A stretch of DNA of 7,457 nt, from assembly GCA_017464225.1 (NCBI GenBank), contig JAFUDW010000077.1:1-7457 (forward strand), in the 5' to 3' direction. Shown here one piece after another: positions 1 to 5,999 of the stretch. Positions within the stretch are counted from its first letter, which is position 1, and each line of letters starts with the position of its first letter. The position numbers were made by a program, and so were the translations under genes. The notes under the pieces are model-generated. The model did not search any database. It was not told where the DNA came from and saw nothing but the letters and a program-made list of their open reading frames with translations. The DNA comes from Clostridia bacterium. Its GTDB lineage: Bacteria; Bacillota_A; Clostridia; Christensenellales; Aristaeellaceae.

Positions 1-1272
1 CGACATATCCCGGACATCTTTCTGCGACACATCGCTGTCGACTAGCAGCAAGTGGGTGGTGGCCATATCAAAGGTTTCTTCCAGCTTCTTGTTGGCGATA
101 ACGGATTTCAGCTCCGGAGGCATGACCTTGCTCATGTCATAGTACACATTCACATGGTTGTAGCCATAGAACGCCGGGAAGATCATGATCGCCAGCACCA
201 CGGCCAGCACTTTGTAGTGCTTGACCACGAAGCGCCCGATGCCGCCTACATTGGGCAGCAGGGGTTTATGGCTGGTCTTTTCGATGGCGGTATCCAGCAG
301 CCGGATCACGCAGGGCAGCAGCACCACCGTGCCCAGCACGCCCATCACCACGCCCTTGCTCATCACGATGCCAAGATCCTTGCCCAGTGTGAAGCTCATG
401 AAGCAGATGCTCACAAAGCCCGCCACCGTGGTCAGGCTGGAGCCCAAAATAGAGGTGAAGGTCAGGTGGATGGCGTTGGCCATGGCCTCGTCCTTATCCG
501 CTGTCAAGGCTTTCTGCTCCTTGTAGCTGTGCCACAGGAAGATGCTGTAATCCAGCGTGACGCCCAATTGCAGAACGGCGGCCACGGCCTTGGTGATGTA
601 GCTGATCTCGCCCAGGAAGTAATTGCTGCCCAGGTTCCACAGGATAGAAACGCCGATGCAGCAGAGGAAGATCAGCGGCAGCAGGAAGCTGTCCATGGTG
701 ATCATCAGCACGATGGCGCACAGCGCCACGGCGATGCCCACATAGGTGGCCTCCTGCTCCTCCACCAATTGCTTGGTATCGGTGACCACGGCGGACAGGC
801 CGGAAACGAAGCATTTTTCGCCCGCCACCCTGCGCACCTGGCTGATGGCCTCCATGGTCTCCTCGGAGGAGGATCCCTCATCAAAGAACACGGCGGAAAG
901 CATGCAATCGCCCCGCTGGAACATTTCCCGGATATCATTCGGGATGATCTCAATGGGGAACATGCCCTTTGTGATGGAGGCGAAGCCGATCACGCTGTCC
1001 ACATGGGGGATATCCTTGAGGGCGTTCTCCATATCGGCCTGCTCGCGGAGATCCATGCCCTCGGTGACAAGCAGGGAAAACGCGCCTTTGCCGAAATCCT
1101 GGAGCAGGATCTCCTGGCCCTGGACGGTCTCCAGGTCCTGGGGCAGGTAATACAAAAGATCATACTTGGTTTTGGTGGCGGCCATGCCCAGCACAGAGGG
1201 CACAAGCAGCGCAAGGCACAGGATGACGACCAGGACCCGGTGCCTGACCAGCCACTTTGTGAAGCCTTTCAC
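1..1272 (-). CDS. MMPL/RND-family membrane exporter, N-terminal 424 residues (partial)
   Basis: The gene runs off the left edge, so its C-terminal part is missing; bacterial relatives are usually about 700 residues or more. The start is the GTG at 1272, preceded by GGGAGG about 8 bases upstream. The protein begins with a charged tail and one membrane helix (about residues 12-31), followed by a large extracytoplasmic domain (about 32-175). A run of hydrophobic helices follows (about 176-330), then another helix near 353-370 and the start of a second extracytoplasmic domain. This is the order of half an RND/MMPL permease. In the helix at about 229-248, VTLDYSIFL contains the Asp-Tyr pair (D241, Y242) characteristic of MMPL proteins, where the Asp is thought to serve proton coupling. 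These proteins export lipids, drugs or other hydrophobic molecules using the proton gradient. The substrate is unknown. It is divergent from a TetR gene, a typical repressor-exporter arrangement. Confidence 0.9.
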   Translation of the reverse strand, partial: MKGFTKWLVRHRVLVVILCLALLVPSVLGMAATKTKYDLLYYLPQDLETVQGQEILLQDFGKGAFSLLVTEGMDLREQADMENALKDIPHVDSVIGFASITKGMFPIEIIPNDIREMFQRGDCMLSAVFFDEGSSSEETMEAISQVRRVAGEKCFVSGLSAVVTDTKQLVEEQEATYVGIAVALCAIVLMITMDSFLLPLIFLCCIGVSILWNLGSNYFLGEISYITKAVAAVLQLGVTLDYSIFLWHSYKEQKALTADKDEAMANAIHLTFTSILGSSLTTVAGFVSICFMSFTLGKDLGIVMSKGVVMGVLGTVVLLPCVIRLLDTAIEKTSHKPLLPNVGGIGRFVVKHYKVLAVVLAIMIFPAFYGYNHVNVYYDMSKVMPPELKSVIANKKLEETFDMATTHLLLVDSDVSQKDVRDMS

Positions 1273-1313
1273 ATCCTCTTCCTCCCAACATCATTTTCGT
1301 TACAAAATACTGT

Positions 1314-1328
1314 GTTGACTTTCTCAAC
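1314..1328. promoter_or_regulatory. Candidate operator over the tetR -35 box
   Basis: GTTGA-CTTTC-TCAAC is an inverted repeat with 5-base arms and a 5-base centre. It covers the -35 box of the rightward promoter. The half-site (G/A)TTGA with TCAA(C/T) recurs at 1354-1385, which suggests one recognition sequence for the adjacent TetR protein. Binding is inferred from position and symmetry only. Confidence 0.45.
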
Positions 1329-1343
1329 GGTTTGCATTATAAT
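1315..1343 (+). promoter_or_regulatory. SigA-type promoter of the TetR-family gene
   Basis: TTGACT (1315-1320), a 17-base spacer and TATAAT (1338-1343) form a near-consensus vegetative promoter reading to the right. Transcription would start near 1350, giving a leader of about 115 bases before the ATG at 1466. The -10 box shares bases 1338-1341 with the -10 box of the exporter promoter on the other strand. Confidence 0.75.
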
Positions 1344-1364
1344 CATTTGCGTGATTGAAATCAA
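1336..1364 (-). promoter_or_regulatory. SigA-type promoter of the MMPL exporter
   Basis: Read on the minus strand, TTGATT (1364-1359) is followed after exactly 17 bases by TATAAT (1341-1336). Transcription would start near 1329, leaving a leader of roughly 55 bases before the GTG at 1272. The -10 box overlaps that of the opposing tetR promoter, so the two promoters probably exclude one another. Confidence 0.7.
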
Positions 1365-1385
1365 TAATCAGATTGAGTATCAATC
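1354..1385. promoter_or_regulatory. Two tandem palindromes over and beside the exporter -35 box (candidate operators)
   Basis: ATTGA-AA-TCAAT (1354-1365) covers the -35 box of the leftward promoter. GATTGA-GTA-TCAATC (1371-1385) follows, with its ATTGA 18 bases from the first. Both have the same half-site and resemble the palindrome at 1314-1328. A TetR dimer bound here could block exporter transcription, and the middle site would also lie just after the tetR start point. Confidence 0.45.
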
Positions 1386-1400
1386 GTCCGTTAATCAACG

Positions 1401-1419
1401 CTTTCGCCCGAAGCGAAAG
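1401..1419 (+). repeat. Small perfect inverted repeat in the tetR leader
   Basis: CTTTCGC-CCGAA-GCGAAAG has 7-base perfect arms and a 5-base loop. It lies in the untranslated leader of the TetR gene, between the predicted start point and the ATG. It could be a leader hairpin or a further protein-binding site. No run of T follows, so it is not a terminator. Confidence 0.5.
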
Positions 1420-1465
1420 ATATCCAACAAAAAAGCCGCAAATTGTTGAGAAAGAAGATGCCGAT

Positions 1466-2041
1466 ATGACCGAAAAGAAAGAAGACCGCCGGGTGCGGCG
1501 GACAAAAAAGCTGCTGACGCAGGCCCTGACCCAATTGCTCCAGGAAAAGCAGATCAATGAAATCACCGTGAAGGAGCTCACCGACCTGGCGGATATGAAC
1601 CGGGGGACCTTCTATCTGTATTATAAAGATATTTTTGATATGCTGGAAAAGATTGAGGACAGCATGTTTGAGGCGCTGGACGCCATTGTATCCCTGCACG
1701 AGCACGACGATGTGACTGCCCAGACCAAGCCTATCCTGCTCGATCTTTTCCGCTTCATTGAGGATAACCAGGAGATGTGCCGGGTGCTGCTCAGCCCCCA
1801 TGGGGATATGAATTTCCTGCATCGGCTCAACGAGGTGGTGCGTGAAAAATGCCTGCTGGCCTGGGCCAACATTCGGGAGGAAAAAAACGAATCGGACTTC
1901 GATTACCATTACAGCTTTGTGGTATTCGGCTGCGCCGGGCTTATCCGCGCCTGGGTGAACCGCAGCTGCCGGGAGCCTGTCGATCAAATGGCCGAACTGG
2001 CTGACGCCATGATCCGCCGCGGCGGTCTGGCGAAGGCGTGA
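1466..2041 (+). CDS. TetR/AcrR-family transcriptional regulator
   Basis: The ATG at 1466 gives a 191-residue protein of normal TetR length. It begins with a short charged tail followed directly by the first DNA-binding helix. An in-frame TTG at 1355 would add 37 residues but lies at the predicted transcription start, so it was not used. The ribosome site is weak (purine-rich GAGAAAGAAGA). Residues about 10-60 form the TetR helix-turn-helix, with the signature around ITVKELTDLADMNRGTFYLY and then YKDIFDML. The C-terminal half (about 80-185), ending in FGCAGLIRAWVNRS, resembles the TetR_C_8 domain of DhaS-like regulators, which binds an unknown ligand here. It is divergent from the MMPL exporter over 193 bases, with palindromes over both promoters. 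The likely role is repressor of the exporter and of itself, with release by a small hydrophobic effector. This role is inferred from context. Confidence 0.9.
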   Translation: MTEKKEDRRVRRTKKLLTQALTQLLQEKQINEITVKELTDLADMNRGTFYLYYKDIFDMLEKIEDSMFEALDAIVSLHEHDDVTAQTKPILLDLFRFIEDNQEMCRVLLSPHGDMNFLHRLNEVVREKCLLAWANIREEKNESDFDYHYSFVVFGCAGLIRAWVNRSCREPVDQMAELADAMIRRGGLAKA

Positions 2042-2127
2042 TGAAAATTTGGGAGAGGGGGACATTCGAGGTCTCCGCGATCCGGGAGTTTGGGCTTGCC
2101 CTTACTGAAGATGGGAATTTGTCAGCT

Positions 2128-2243
2128 AATGTAGAATGTAGAGCGCAGAAGGATCAATTGTCAAAGAAAATACCAGCCATTAGGAAGCATTTGTCATGGC
2201 TGGCATTGTTGATGAACTATATTATAATTCTACATTCTTCATT
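2128..2243. repeat. 116-bp fold-back element with nested inverted repeats (MITE-like)
   Basis: The ends are AATGTAGAATGTAGA (2128-2142) and its reverse complement with one mismatch (2229-2243). Almost concentric inside them is a perfect 8-base inverted repeat, CCAGCCAT (2173-2180) and ATGGCTGG (2196-2203). The left end is also a 7-base tandem repeat of ATGTAGA. The stretch is AT-rich compared with its neighbours and has no convincing gene. I see no obvious target-site duplication. It could be a non-autonomous mobile remnant or a folded 3' region of the tetR transcript. Confidence 0.45.
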
Positions 2244-2308
2244 CGTTCTGCCAATTTCTGTTTATATGATTTTAATGAGGGATCAATATCAGCATCATAG
2301 CCGCATGA

Positions 2309-2359
2309 GTCATGACCACCGGTTTAGCCGGTGGTTTGACTAAGCCCTATAAGGGCTTA
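2309..2359. repeat. Two tandem hairpins between convergent tetR and toxin genes
   Basis: The first hairpin is ACCACCGG-TTTAG-CCGGTGGT (2315-2335); GTCA and TGAC can extend it across a small bulge to 2309 and 2340. The second is TAAGCCCT-ATA-AGGGCTTA (2341-2359), with perfect 8-base arms. They sit between convergent genes and could act as a two-way terminator, although neither is followed by a good T run. Their style also resembles the subterminal hairpins of IS200/IS605-type elements. No transposase or TnpB gene is present, so that origin is a guess. Confidence 0.5.
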
Positions 2360-2373
2360 TGCCGGCAGCGCTC

Positions 2374-2425
2374 ACACGCTCTGAAAATCTGCCAACCGCA
2401 AGAGGGGAAGCTGGAGCGTGTTTTC
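2374..2425 (+). ncRNA. Putative stem-loop with TCTGCCAACCGCAA motif in the loop
   Basis: ACACGCTC (2374-2381) pairs with GAGCGTGT (2414-2421), and TTTT (2421-2424) follows. The 32-base loop holds TCTGCCAACCGCAA (2388-2401) followed by a purine-rich segment. The same 14 bases occur in inverted orientation at 3210-3223, inside a different stem. The structure lies just beyond the toxin stop codon on the opposite strand. It may be a small RNA, a terminator or the end of a mobile element; no known family was recognised. Confidence 0.3.
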
Positions 2426-2433
2426 CAATGCTG

Positions 2434-2739
2434 TTAATGAATGAGCCACTGATACTCTCTGCGGCAATCGATCACATAATCCACGAATACTTTTTCATCG
2501 GAAATCTGGTAAAGGACCAAATACTTCTCAATGAACATCTTGTGGTATTTATTGTACGGAATATAAGACTCATTGAAAAACGGGAATCTGCCGGGCATGG
2601 AAGAAAGAGAACGGATGCCACTCACCAGACGCTCCCTGAGCGTCATAGCCGCCTCGACGTTATCCTTCGCTATAAACAGCACACATTCGCCCAGCTGCCT
2701 TCTGGCTTCCTCGGAAACAATCACATCATAATCAGCCAT
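2434..2739 (-). CDS. RelE/ParE-family toxin of a type II toxin-antitoxin pair
   Basis: The 101-residue protein starts at the ATG at 2739, which overlaps the end of the antitoxin gene by 8 bases and has AGGG about 9 bases upstream. A GTG three codons earlier has no ribosome site and was rejected. The N-terminal part (about 3-45) has the alternating strand and two-helix pattern of the RelE/ParE fold. SLSSMPGRFPFF (44-55) and KYHKMFIEKYLVLYQI (64-79) match the family's central segments, and the final strand, VFVDYVIDCRREY (84-96), ends in the basic patch usual for these toxins. RelE proteins cut mRNA on the ribosome, whereas ParE proteins block DNA gyrase. The sequence alone does not settle which applies here. 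The toxin would be held inactive by the antitoxin encoded just upstream and translated with it by coupling. Confidence 0.88.
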   Translation of the reverse strand: MADYDVIVSEEARRQLGECVLFIAKDNVEAAMTLRERLVSGIRSLSSMPGRFPFFNESYIPYNKYHKMFIEKYLVLYQISDEKVFVDYVIDCRREYQWLIH

Positions 2740-3007
2740 GCTGTACACCCTGGATTGCGTCCATGAGGAAGGCGTCCAGTTCGTCTACCGAGCAACCCTG
2801 TTGTCCCCGGAGCCGATCTTCTTCTACACGGATCAGCGCTTCCCGCAGATCAAGCATTTTCTCCCTGCGGTGGAAGGATTCAATATCCATGACCACCAGA
2901 TCGCCTTCACCATTGACTGTAAGATAAAGCGGCTCTTTCGTGCTCTTGCAGAGCTTGGAAACTTCACTGTAGTTCTGCCTAATGGCAGCAGAAGGTTTGA
3001 TCTGCAT
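2732..3007 (-). CDS. Phd/YefM-family antitoxin
   Basis: This 91-residue protein opens with MQIKPSAAIRQNYSEVSKLC, the classic Phd/YefM start in which the N-terminal domain dimerises and binds DNA. The following strand pair, PLYLTVNGEGDLVVMDIESF (26-45), is also typical. The C-terminal part (about 50-91) is charged and helical, as expected for the region that wraps and neutralises the toxin. The start is the ATG at 3007, with a G-rich stretch just upstream. The last 8 bases overlap the toxin ATG, so the pair is one operon in the usual antitoxin-first order. Family members repress their own promoter, more strongly when bound to toxin. A promoter and a 12-base palindrome lie immediately upstream. 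Confidence 0.9.
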   Translation of the reverse strand: MQIKPSAAIRQNYSEVSKLCKSTKEPLYLTVNGEGDLVVMDIESFHRREKMLDLREALIRVEEDRLRGQQGCSVDELDAFLMDAIQGVQHG

Positions 3008-3020
3008 TGCGCTCGCCCCC

Positions 3021-3060
3021 GTAGTAAAATTCTAATCTTATCTTACTCGAATTATACTAC
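3021..3060. promoter_or_regulatory. Palindromic operator of the toxin-antitoxin operon
   Basis: GTAGTAAAATTC (3021-3032) and GAATTATACTAC (3049-3060) are reverse complements with one mismatch in twelve. They flank the -10 box. Phd/YefM antitoxins bind such paired sites over their own promoters, so this is the likely autoregulatory operator. The binding itself is inferred. Confidence 0.6.
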
Positions 3061-3068
3061 TATGTCAA
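3040..3068 (-). promoter_or_regulatory. Promoter of the toxin-antitoxin operon
   Basis: On the minus strand, a perfect TTGACA (3068-3063) is followed after 17 bases by TAAGAT (3045-3040), a 4-of-6 match to the -10 consensus. A TATAAT lies closer, but its spacing from the TTGACA is too short. Transcription would start near 3033, some 25 bases before the antitoxin ATG. Confidence 0.55.
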
Positions 3069-3186
3069 GCCATCCGAAAAGGCATGACAGGAGGGATGAA
3101 CATCTATATATTAACTGTCATTGATACTTTGACGCAAATACTATGTGATATTTGTAATTCCATGCTGTGCGTGAAAAATTATTTTT

Positions 3187-3259
3187 GTCCATTCGTCTTT
3201 CTTCTTTTGTTGCGGTTGGCAGACCCTTCCCATTTTAGCACAGGGTTAGACGAATGGAC
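3187..3259 (-). ncRNA. Putative structured element sharing the TCTGCCAACCGCAA loop motif
   Basis: Bases 3187-3198 and 3248-3259 form a perfect 12-base inverted repeat enclosing 49 bases. Read on the minus strand, the loop contains a possible small hairpin (CCCT with AGGG), then TCTGCCAACCGCAA (3223-3210), then an 11-base purine-rich segment before the 3' arm. The 3' arm is followed by AAAAATAATTTTT. Stem sequences differ from those at 2374-2421, but the motif and its distance from the 3' arm are nearly the same. No known RNA family was recognised and transcription is unproven. Confidence 0.3.
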
Positions 3260-3313
3260 TCATAGCGATAAGCTTTCCTGAACCCCTGCTCGAAGCGGAG
3301 GTTTTCATTGGAC

Positions 3314-3347
3314 AAAAAGCGCGGGGAGCCGGGATTTCCGGCTCCCC
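3314..3347 (-). terminator. Rho-independent terminator downstream of the Cys-repeat protein gene
   Basis: A perfect 10-base stem, GGGGAGCCGG with CCGGCTCCCC (3323-3332 and 3338-3347) around a 5-base loop, is followed on the minus strand by GCGC and five T (3318-3314). It lies about 180 bases beyond the stop at 3529, after the copy of the ~97-bp repeat at 3358-3454. Confidence 0.7.
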
Positions 3348-3357
3348 ATATATTTGA

Positions 3358-3454
3358 CGCGTATTTCCGGTGCGATCTTTATAAAGCCTTATTCAATCAA
3401 CTGCGGGAAGCTGCTGGGAAGAGCGCGCAAGCGGTATCCGGCAACTGGCAGGGT
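3358..3454 (-). repeat. ~97-bp repeat, copy 1 (inverted relative to 7332-7429)
   Basis: Read on the minus strand from 3454 to 3358, this stretch aligns almost end to end with 7332-7429 on the plus strand. Shared blocks include GCCAGTTGC near the start, CTTCCCGCAGTTGA in the middle (3410-3397) and CGGAAATACGCG at the end. By eye about three quarters of positions match, with the middle most diverged. The copy lies between the stop of the Cys-repeat gene and its terminator, so it would be transcribed as part of that 3' untranslated region. The long hairpin seen in the other copy is largely lost here. Confidence 0.75.
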
Positions 3455-3528
3455 TTTTAAGGAACGGCGCTTCACGTTTCCCTGTTAATTTGCATGTTCA
3501 AAAGGAGAGCGCCAAAGAGGCAGGCTGT

Positions 3529-5955
3529 TTACGGGATGATGTATTCGATACCCTGGGCCCGGGCGAAGGCTGCGGCGTCGTTTTCGCTCTGGCACAGCAG
3601 GATAACGGGGCTATTTTGGAAGGCGTCGGCGGCGATATCGGTCACGCTGTCGGGCAGATAGGCGAACAGCAGAGCCGGGCAATCGGCAAAGGCGCGCGCG
3701 CCGATGGAGGCAACGCCGCCCGGCACGGTGATTTCGGTGGCGCCGCAGGCGGCAAAGGATTCGGCTGTAACCTCGGTCATGCCCTGCGGGAGCGTCAGCG
3801 CGATCACCTGCTCCAGGGCGGGCAGCAGCTCGCGGCCCCTGGATCTGGCGCAGCGGGCACAGCGCTCCAGCGCCGTAACGCCGCGGGCGGAGGCGGTGGG
3901 CGCGATGGCGGGCTTCTCCTCCCGCCAGACGTGGCCCAGGGCGGGGGAAGGCATCGTTTCAGCGATCATGCCGCAGTTGATGCACTGACGCTGCAGCCGG
4001 CCGTCCTGCTCGCAGGTGGGAACAAGGGCGATTTCCCAGGACTGGCCGTATATGCTGTGGCCTTTTGCCGCGATTTCGCTGCCGTCCATGCCGGGGCGCG
4101 CCTGTCCGCAGAAGGAGCAGCGGATGAGCGACTTCTTGCCGGGCGTTGTGCAGGTAGCGGCCACAGCCTCCTCCTCCACAACGCTGTAATCATGCGAGCC
4201 TTGGGCAAGGCCTGAATAGGTTTCATCCTCAAAAACATAGCCGCACGTCTCATACCTTTCGCACACCCGGGCATATATGGGCGTGACGCAGGGCGCAGTT
4301 TCCACGGCTTCGGCGTTGATCAGCCTGTACTCCCCGGGGCTATGGCCGCCCAGGCTGGGCACGATGATGCGCGCTATCAGCCCGCAGTCTGAGCAGGTGA
4401 AAGCGTTGTAGCCGTTGACGGTGCAGGTGGGCGCAAGCGAGTCGGAAAGCATCCATACGTGCTCAGCATCGTTCAGGCGGCTCTCGGTTTCGGCCTTTCC
4501 GCAAACGGAGCATGATCTGTTATATACGTTTACCGCTTCGCCGACGCTACTTTCATCAAGCGCCCAATCGCTCCAGCTATGCTCGGCCAGGGCCAGCTCC
4601 AGGTTTTCCGCCACTTCGCCGCATCTTGCGCAGCGCTTTATCACCGTGCCGCTCTCGGTGCAGGTGGAGGGCTTGGCCATTTGCCAGGCCTGATTCTCGG
4701 TGGTATGGCCCAGGGCGGCCACCGTGGCGCCGTTGTTATCCGCCTCGTCCACGGTATCGCAGAGGGCGCACTTGTACAGCGCCTTTTGGCCGGGCTCGGT
4801 ACAGGTGGGCGCCACCGCCTCCGTAACGGTTTCCCAAGAATGCGCGTCCGAAATGATGACCGTCTTGGAGGGATCGAGAATCATTACATTGCATCGGAGG
4901 CAGTGCCAGCCGTATTGCTCGCAGCAATCATATTTCGCCAGCTGGTAGAGCTCCTCTTCAAGCTGATGCCCCGGCGCCTGAACCTCGCGGGTTTCGCGTT
5001 CGCCGCAGATCTGGCACAGGTAAACCTCGGTGCCGTTTTTGGTGCAGGTGAACGGCAAGCCTTCGCCCTCTGCCAGCGCCCACTGATGGGCGAAGGGAAT
5101 AACGTCGACCGCCTCCACGCCGCAGCGGGCGCAGACATAGCGTCCCCGGCCCTCCTGGGTGCAGCTGGCCGCTTGGAGCGTTTCTTTCAGTTGGTAATCG
5201 TGGCCCAGGGCGGGCACCGTTTCCTGACCGTATTGCGCGCCGCAGGTGGGGCACTCCCGCAGGGCGGATACGCCGTCCTGGGTGCAGGTGGCCGGCCTTC
5301 CGGCGAGGATCTCGGGCAGGTCGCTGATTTCCAGGGCTTCGCCAGTGCGGCCTATATGGTATTCGGTCTTCGGGATCGCCTGGCGTTCGCCGTACATCCC
5401 GCAATTGACGCACCTGAGAGCGACCTCGCCCTCGCTTGCGCAGGTAGCCATCTTGATGAGGACCCAGGCTGCACCGGTATAATCATGGCCAAAAGGCAAT
5501 ATGGCGCTGCCGTCCCGCTGGGGATCGGCCTGGCCGCAAACGCTGCACCGCGCCAGCGCCTTGAAGCCGATGGTGGTGCAGGTGGCGGGCATGGCTTCTT
5601 TCATGAGCGTATACTGGTGCTCGGCCTCGGGCGGCTGCGTATACTCGGTATCGGCGAACACGTGGCCGCAGGTTTCATAGCGTGCGCAGCGCTCGGCCAT
5701 GATTTTACCCACGGCGCAGGGCTTGGCGTTCGCTTCGGCCTCATTGACGCAGATATATTCCCCGCTGCGGGCGTGCCCCAGGGCATCCAGGTAAATGATT
5801 TTGCTTTCGCCGGTTTCCTGATCTACAAACAATTGATAGCCTTGTGTTATACAGGTGGCGGCTTTGGTATCCTGCAAGACCCAGTTTTCGGCGCTGGCTG
5901 CGGCGCAGAGCGTCAGCATTGCCAGCAATATCAGAGCGAAGCATGCCTTTTTCAT
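3529..5955 (-). CDS. Secreted CxxC-repeat protein with BspA-like leucine-rich C-terminus
   Basis: This 808-residue protein starts with a clear signal peptide (about 1-22, basic start, hydrophobic core, cleavage near AASA/EN). The ATG at 5955 follows GGGAGG at a long spacing of about 12 bases. Most of the body is tandem units of the type ATCT..G...LxRCxxCG......LGH. Thirteen CxxC pairs occur, at about 137, 182, 235, 275, 314, 352, 396, 442, 482, 521, 613, 658 and 699. Such knuckles could bind metal or form disulfides. Residues about 65-195 and 539-676 are a long duplication, each copy with a CxRYETCG variant (90-97 and 565-572). The last 85 residues look like BspA-type LRR_5 repeats, ending ...GIEYIIP. 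There is no LPXTG or C-terminal membrane helix, so release or non-covalent wall association is likely. Function is unknown; adhesion or surface display is a guess. Confidence 0.85.
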   Translation of the reverse strand: MKKACFALILLAMLTLCAAASAENWVLQDTKAATCITQGYQLFVDQETGESKIIYLDALGHARSGEYICVNEAEANAKPCAVGKIMAERCARYETCGHVFADTEYTQPPEAEHQYTLMKEAMPATCTTIGFKALARCSVCGQADPQRDGSAILPFGHDYTGAAWVLIKMATCASEGEVALRCVNCGMYGERQAIPKTEYHIGRTGEALEISDLPEILAGRPATCTQDGVSALRECPTCGAQYGQETVPALGHDYQLKETLQAASCTQEGRGRYVCARCGVEAVDVIPFAHQWALAEGEGLPFTCTKNGTEVYLCQICGERETREVQAPGHQLEEELYQLAKYDCCEQYGWHCLRCNVMILDPSKTVIISDAHSWETVTEAVAPTCTEPGQKALYKCALCDTVDEADNNGATVAALGHTTENQAWQMAKPSTCTESGTVIKRCARCGEVAENLELALAEHSWSDWALDESSVGEAVNVYNRSCSVCGKAETESRLNDAEHVWMLSDSLAPTCTVNGYNAFTCSDCGLIARIIVPSLGGHSPGEYRLINAEAVETAPCVTPIYARVCERYETCGYVFEDETYSGLAQGSHDYSVVEEEAVAATCTTPGKKSLIRCSFCGQARPGMDGSEIAAKGHSIYGQSWEIALVPTCEQDGRLQRQCINCGMIAETMPSPALGHVWREEKPAIAPTASARGVTALERCARCARSRGRELLPALEQVIALTLPQGMTEVTAESFAACGATEITVPGGVASIGARAFADCPALLFAYLPDSVTDIAADAFQNSPVILLCQSENDAAAFARAQGIEYIIP

Positions 5956-5999
5956 CTATTGATTCAACCTCCCTATATCGATCAAGCACTGTTTTATTC

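Noticed and set aside
2038..2343. 101-codon plus-strand frame overlapping the end of tetR
   Set aside because: There is no ribosome site or recognisable domain, and it runs through the fold-back element and into the tandem hairpins. It looks like non-coding sequence.
3187..3259. Resemblance to the cobalamin riboswitch core (AAAATGGGAA, then CTGCC..CCGCAAC, on the minus strand)
   Set aside because: The conserved GGTG segment and its paired arms between the two blocks are missing. The length is too short, and no cobalamin-related gene follows.
3084..3281. 65-codon plus-strand frame between the toxin-antitoxin promoter and the terminator
   Set aside because: Its start is badly placed: the AGGAGGG lies after the ATG. 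The product has no recognisable features and the region is explained by inverted repeats.
3281..3305. Plus-strand hairpin followed by TTTT as a terminator
   Set aside because: The stem contains a C-A mismatch and a G-T pair, the T run is short, and no plus-strand gene ends upstream of it.
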